64,000 nt of DNA, taken from assembly GCA_013433145.1 (NCBI GenBank), contig CM024170.1, forward strand, positions 1,071,214-1,135,213, in the 5' to 3' direction. The position numbers and the translations under genes are program-made. The DNA comes from Ascaris suum (taxonomy: Eukaryota > Nematoda > Chromadorea > Rhabditida > Ascarididae). Positions within the stretch are counted from its first letter, which is position 1, and each line of letters opens with the position of its first letter. The notes under the pieces are model-generated. The model did no database searches. It was not told the DNA's origin and was given only the letters and a program-made list of their open reading frames with translations. Of this stretch, positions 59,190 through 64,000 are shown piece after piece.

Positions 59190-60120
59190 CTATACCCTCA
59201 TTTGAATACAGCTTAAGAAAATAAACGAGAGTTCTGCTCTCAGGAAGGACTCGAACGACTGGACGATGCATAACAATAGGAGATTATTTAACGTTTTGTG
59301 GTGCAAATTATCTGCCGACTACCATTGTGCGACCGGGACCAGATTCCACTCAAGCCATCAGGGATAAGGTCAAACACAGTCTCCCTGTCGGGCGATCTGA
59401 TTCGACGTTCTGCTTTGTTGCTAGTCTCAAATTGAGTCTACGCTTAACCGATTCCCGGACGGTAACGGGCTAAACCGATCCCGATATCGATCAACCATTT
59501 TTGCGCAGACTCATCTCCGCAACACAAAATACGATGTGTGCTGAGCAAATCTTAAACAACAAAAGCAACAAGAATAACTGCCATCTAAACACTCAATAAA
59601 TTCCAATTCATCTCAAATAGATATCGTTCCAACAAATAGTTTACTTAGTAAAAATAAACTTAAAAGAAAGCAATACGGAAATCACACCACAAACGTATCA
59701 CTGATCGCAACGAAATGATAAATTGCATTAAAATATGCATAAAACAATTAATAACAAAAGGAAATAAACGACTAGCGCCAATGCAACCATTGAAAAAGGG
59801 ACAAATCAACGAATCAAACGTTACAGCACTATAGCATTTAAAAATTCGCCTATTTCGATGAATGTATGGAATCATCAAAATGACACACGAAAAATGGTAT
59901 TTGCAATGCGAAAGTGATACAATAAATTATGCGTCATATATTGAATCATTAAATATTATCTCGTTAATATTTGTAAATTTGATAATTATAAATTGTAATT
60001 AAATGCAATAGAAAAAAGTAAATTGTATGCAAATATGTAAATTGTATTGTAATTGATGATTGTAATAATATCTAATATGCATATACAATATTATATCATA
60101 TTATATTAAGGATATTCAAG
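59190..60120. other. Gap with a GC-richer patch at 59220-59520
   Basis: Two plus-strand frames are open across the patch, one including NDWTMHNNRRLFNVLW and the other YLPTTIVRPGPDSTQAIRDK. They could be 5' exons of the plus-strand gene that follows, or a decayed mobile element. The rest (59530-60110) is very AT-rich and I see nothing in it. Confidence 0.4.
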
Positions 60121-62762
60121 ACCTCATTATTAAGGGAAATTTCCACCGCCACCTATCGCAAAACACCTGTCGGTTACTATGGCAACCAGCATGCTTATCG
60201 CAAAAGCAGCCTACATCACTTGGTTATGTTGAAGTTTGTTCGAATACCTCGTTCAAATAGTATTTCCACAAGTAATATTTCCGATGCGAACGTCTCTCGG
60301 TCAACCCAACAACAGGTTCGATTTGAAATCTGTTCATCTATCGAGTGGTTTAAACCGATGATAGAGTCATCGAAACGATGGTCAAATATGAAAATGTCTT
60401 CTATGAATGGTAATATTGATGAAATACTTTTACTTGCGTCTCGTTTTTACCTATTAAATAACGCAGAATATTGCTCGTATATCAGATGAATTTATTCATC
60501 TCATAGGCCGATTTCTATCTGAATCGTTCTTTTTTTCAACGCTTTAAATCTGTTAGTTGCCGAGGTCTCTCTTATACGGCAAATCCAAAGTGTTGGTTTG
60601 CCTCAAGGGCTTCAAGTGGGCAAATTCTGGTTGAAAACATTGGCTTTGTCGAGTTCATAGGTCATCTATTACTCGTTTGGAAGTTGACATTAATTCAAGC
60701 GGGATTAGAGTACCGGAAAATTTCCACCTGAAAGGATATTAAAAGGATTTGAGTCGCTTCCTCGTCAATTTTCTCGAGTTATATCCGCTTCGAAAACGCA
60801 CCGAAAATTGACCACTATTCTCGTAATTTGTACCATCCGTTCCATTAAAATCTGGAAAGCCGCACTCAAAAACTTTATGTGAGCCCTTCCTATTAGGCGC
60901 TGTTGTTTTCGCTACTTCCACTCTTTTCAGAAGAAACGGGTTGCCTCGTCCACCCCCATCCCCTCTCCCGACCTCTCCCCTCCCCCACTCTAAGGTCCAA
61001 TACAACGCCAAAATCGCAACTTCTCAAAAAATTACAAGTCAATTGCAGCTATACGTCAATATAACATGGCTTCATTTAAAAAACTATACGAAGTACGAGA
61101 CAAAAAGAAAACTACACATTGCTCAGCTGTGAGCTCTCTTGCTAGAGTCTATCGACCCAAAAAACTTTCAAATTACGCGATCGTTTCCCGATTTTCTAAT
61201 TACAGGAGGCGAAAGATGCGGTGATTAGCGGCGATTTCCGCTCGAACAAACCTTCTTATCCTAGTCATACAGAATATGAAACATTCATTAAGATGGTAAG
61301 TGAACGTATTATGTGCATTACATTAAACGTATTTGTTTTCTTCGAGGTTTTCTGGATCATTTCACATAATCCTAAAGAGGTGATGAGTGTGATTCTGCTA
61401 TCAAAAAAAAAAAAAAACAAATCCCAGGTAGATCTTTTCCTGCAGAATCCGCCTGGCGAAAAGAACTTCGAACAGAACGTACACAACGATCCATAGAAAG
61501 CGGTGGCTAAGATCTGCTTTCACCGAAAAGCGACTGAAATCCCCCTCCTCCCAGTTCGCTTTTTCCCACCCCCACAATGCAAAATTTGCGCGCATCCCTA
61601 CCCCCCCCCCCCCCATCATACACTATCCCCATACCTCATACAAGTTTGTCTTTATGTTCGCCGATTAAGCGCTCAGGTAGTATTTCCTTATTTAACACGA
61701 ATTTTAAAGCGGTGAGTGAAATCAAGCGCCAAGCCATACTCATAAGAAAATATATTCAATAATGACAATAATTGAAAGCATCAAATGTGAATCTCATTCG
61801 TATTAAATAAATTCAGCTGAGAATAAAGCATTTTTAATTATTCGCTAATTGTGCGATAAATTTACTTTTATCTCAAATCTATCGAAAAAAATATTCTTCT
61901 ATTAGAAATTTTGACGCAATTAAAGAATTTTTATAATATGCAAATATTTCATCTCATTTTAAAAAATGCATTGCTTTAATTCAGATTTACCTCATAGATT
62001 AATCTCATTATGTAGGTAATGAAGACAATATTTCTAGAGATCACATTTATCTACCGTTTTATTCTGGCAAATAAAGCGATGGCCTTTAGGAGACGAATTC
62101 GAAACGCTTTTAAAATCCCTTCTGGGCTTCCGTAATAACCACACTTATCTTTTCTTATGATAGCCTTCTTTATTGTTTTCAAATTTATTCCATCGTAATC
62201 ATTTCAATCGTCGTTCACATTTGACAGTCGGCCAAATTTCCCTTTACGATAACTTAATCATTACTTTTAATACTGATATAAAGTTAAATAATATGTCTAT
62301 CAATAAAAAGTTGATTCTTTTGATGGTCGAAATTCAAAAAAATTATGGCTGATTTCAGTTCATTTACAAAAAATGACAATCATATCCTATGTTCTCTTAG
62401 TTCTTTTGGAGATATTCAACAAGAATTATGCCACTTCTATTTATACTATAAGTATACCATTGTTTATATCGTTTTATTAATAATCGAAATCGAAAATTTT
62501 CAATGAATTTCAGCTCATCGAAGAAAACGAATTGCTTTTAGAGCAAAGAATATTGTATCGACAAAGACGTCAACGGTATATCAATGAATTGTGTAAGCAA
62601 CGATTGATTAGTGAGCAAATATTCAAAAATCACGCTGTTCACCTTTGCAAAATACGGATACACCTGAGCAGAACCAACACAAACCTGTCCGCTATTAATT
62701 ACGATCGGTGTTGCTGAATTTGTTCGTTCTTCTATACAGACAACTCTAGTTTCAATCAATGA
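60121..62762 (+). CDS. Unknown plus-strand gene, 3' part, 4 exons
   Basis: I do not recognise the family. Exons: 60121-60315 (after TTCAAG; an alternative start is 60111 after ATTAAG), 61206-61295 (ATTACAG ... GTAAGT), 62514-62592 (TTTCAG ... GTAAGC), 62740-62762 (CTATACAG, stop TGA). Phases 0, 0, 1 all agree. The 125-residue C-terminal part starts TSLLREISTATYRKTPVGYY, continues with a Ser/Thr-rich segment and TEYETFIKM, and ends in a highly charged helix ENELLLEQRILYRQRRQRYI before a short tail. Coding is supported by phase and by codon use. The 5' exons were not identified; they may lie in the 59220-59520 patch. It is the only gene on this strand that I can support. Confidence 0.6.
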
Positions 62763-63021
62763 ACTCCCTTCTTCATCTATGAAACAATCAATTCTTCGTG
62801 TTTATTCTTTATTTGCTCTTATGCTTTATGCAAAAAATTTGCTATATGTAAATTTTCTAATTTGTCTGAATATAAAAATGAAGGTACTATAAGGTTGGAA
62901 GATGTGAAATTCATATGTTGTGCGTTTATTATCAGTGAATATGTATATATTCATAAAATGCTTCAAATGAGATCATTTGTATACAGTTAATTTATAAGAG
63001 ATTGGAAGTTCGTCGAATATT

Positions 63022-64000
63022 TCAATAGAGACTCGTCTTCTTCATAATGGCGCAGAAATCGGCTTCTGATACGTGACCACTATGACATGAATCAGCCTCA
63101 TTGATCATCTCCTGCAATATCCGATAAAGCTTCGAATCAATAATATCATTGCTTTAATTAATGAATTATAATACAGCAAAGGATTTATTTGGACGCCATA
63201 AAACCATAGAAGAAACATTTACGATTAAGCAGACATCCAATATTTTGAAAAAAACTACCAAGTATAATCTAGCCAAAGTTCGCTTTAGAGGTTAGGAAGT
63301 AAAACTTGCAAAAAAAAAAAATGGCCAGGATCACTCATAACTACGAAAATGGGAAAAAGCGATCGGACAGTCAACATATGTCAAGCGGTTTCTAGTTGCA
63401 AATCGAAAACGACAATCATAAAATGCAGCCCCACTAAACACAGAACATTCGTAATTATTGAGATTTTTACCTCCTATGACATTGCAGCAATCGGATTATT
63501 TACATCCACTAAACGTTGTTTACAAACATGAAGTAATTTGTTAATTGTTTGTACTCCAAAGGACTAAAGTTCATCGTGCCTTCGTATCGTTCATCATTCT
63601 CCCCCTCCCCCCCCCTCCTCCCGAAAAAAGAGAATGACATTTGCAGTAACAATTAGAATAACAGTGATGGAATAAGGCAACTTTTTATTAAAATGAAGAG
63701 TTATATAATGTGAATAAAGTCTAAAATGCTCAAATACTGTACATGACTCAGATAAAGGTTTATAGCAGGTGAATAACACCTCAAAACATTTTAATTTGCA
63801 TATTTCTATTACGCTAACGAGTTAATTAAGAGACTACACTTGAGTAATATAAGTGACTTACCAAAAGTTGTTCATCATCAACGGTTTCTGAGAGTTCATC
63901 GGCAACTTTACGCAAATCATCAACAGAGATGAAACCTTTTGAATCACTATCGAAGAGTTGGAATGCGGCACGCATCTCGCTAATGCCATCGCGTTGATCC
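63022..64000 (-). CDS. Centrin-like EF-hand protein, C-terminal half, cut by the window edge
   Basis: Centrins are small Ca2+-binding proteins of centrioles, basal bodies and the nuclear XPC and TREX-2 complexes. Two exons are visible: from beyond 64000 to 63862 (donor GTAAGT) and 63111-63022 (TTGCAG, stop TGA), phase 0. The first encodes EF-hand 3 (MRAAFQLFDSDSKGFISVDD) and its exit helix. The last encodes EF-hand 4 (EADSCHSGHVSEAD) and the centrin-type tail FCAIMKKTSLY. The match to the centrin C-terminus is strong. Loop 3 has Lys at position 5 and Asp at 12. Loop 4 has Cys at 3, Ser at 5 and Asp at 12. Both sites are therefore poor Ca2+ binders by the usual rules. Confidence 0.9.

Overview
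The window looks like a piece of a nuclear genome from an invertebrate animal, most likely a nematode. It is AT-rich. Coding sequence is split into exons of 27 to about 750 nt, with GT..AG introns from under 100 nt to over 2 kb and acceptors mostly of the form TTTCAG, TTGCAG or TTTAG. Several start codons lie 10-28 nt after a splice-acceptor-like sequence, as expected for spliced-leader trans-splicing. No bacterial operons, rRNA, convincing tRNA, CRISPR array or intact transposon was seen. The ORFs that start with Met capture only fragments of the genes, so I rebuilt gene models by joining exons with matching splice phase. Species and family names are my recognition from memory and were not searched.

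Nearly all recognised genes are on the minus strand. From right to left they are: a centrin C-terminus cut by the right edge (63022-64000); a lone unknown exon with a membrane segment (59036-59189); a CLOCK/NPAS2-type bHLH-PAS transcription factor (50417-42953, first exon not found); a short unknown gene (38401 to about 37050); a complete DEF8-like Rubicon-homology protein (36672-26784, 10 exons, 419 aa); a complete Spt4 transcription elongation factor (23429-21440, 3 exons, 119 aa); a large protein with a ParB/sulfiredoxin-like fold motif (19603-9033, 12 exons in the preferred model, about 744 aa); and a small unknown acidic-tailed protein (2691-758, 4 exons, 162 aa, with a 27-nt microexon). 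One gene is supported on the plus strand (60121-62762, 3' part, Arg/Glu-rich C-terminus, function unknown).

The genes do not form one pathway. They cover nuclear transcription (Spt4, CLOCK-like), endolysosomal trafficking (DEF8-like), centriole or MTOC biology (centrin) and unknowns. The most unusual items are the ParB-like domain (motif DGNHR) in an animal multi-exon gene with an internal exon duplication, and a canonical CLOCK-type bHLH plus two PAS domains in what looks like a nematode.

Intergenic and intronic DNA carries three (AT)n microsatellites, many poly-C or CCCTCC-type homopyrimidine tracts, a few small tandem repeats and two GC-richer islands that no gene model explains.
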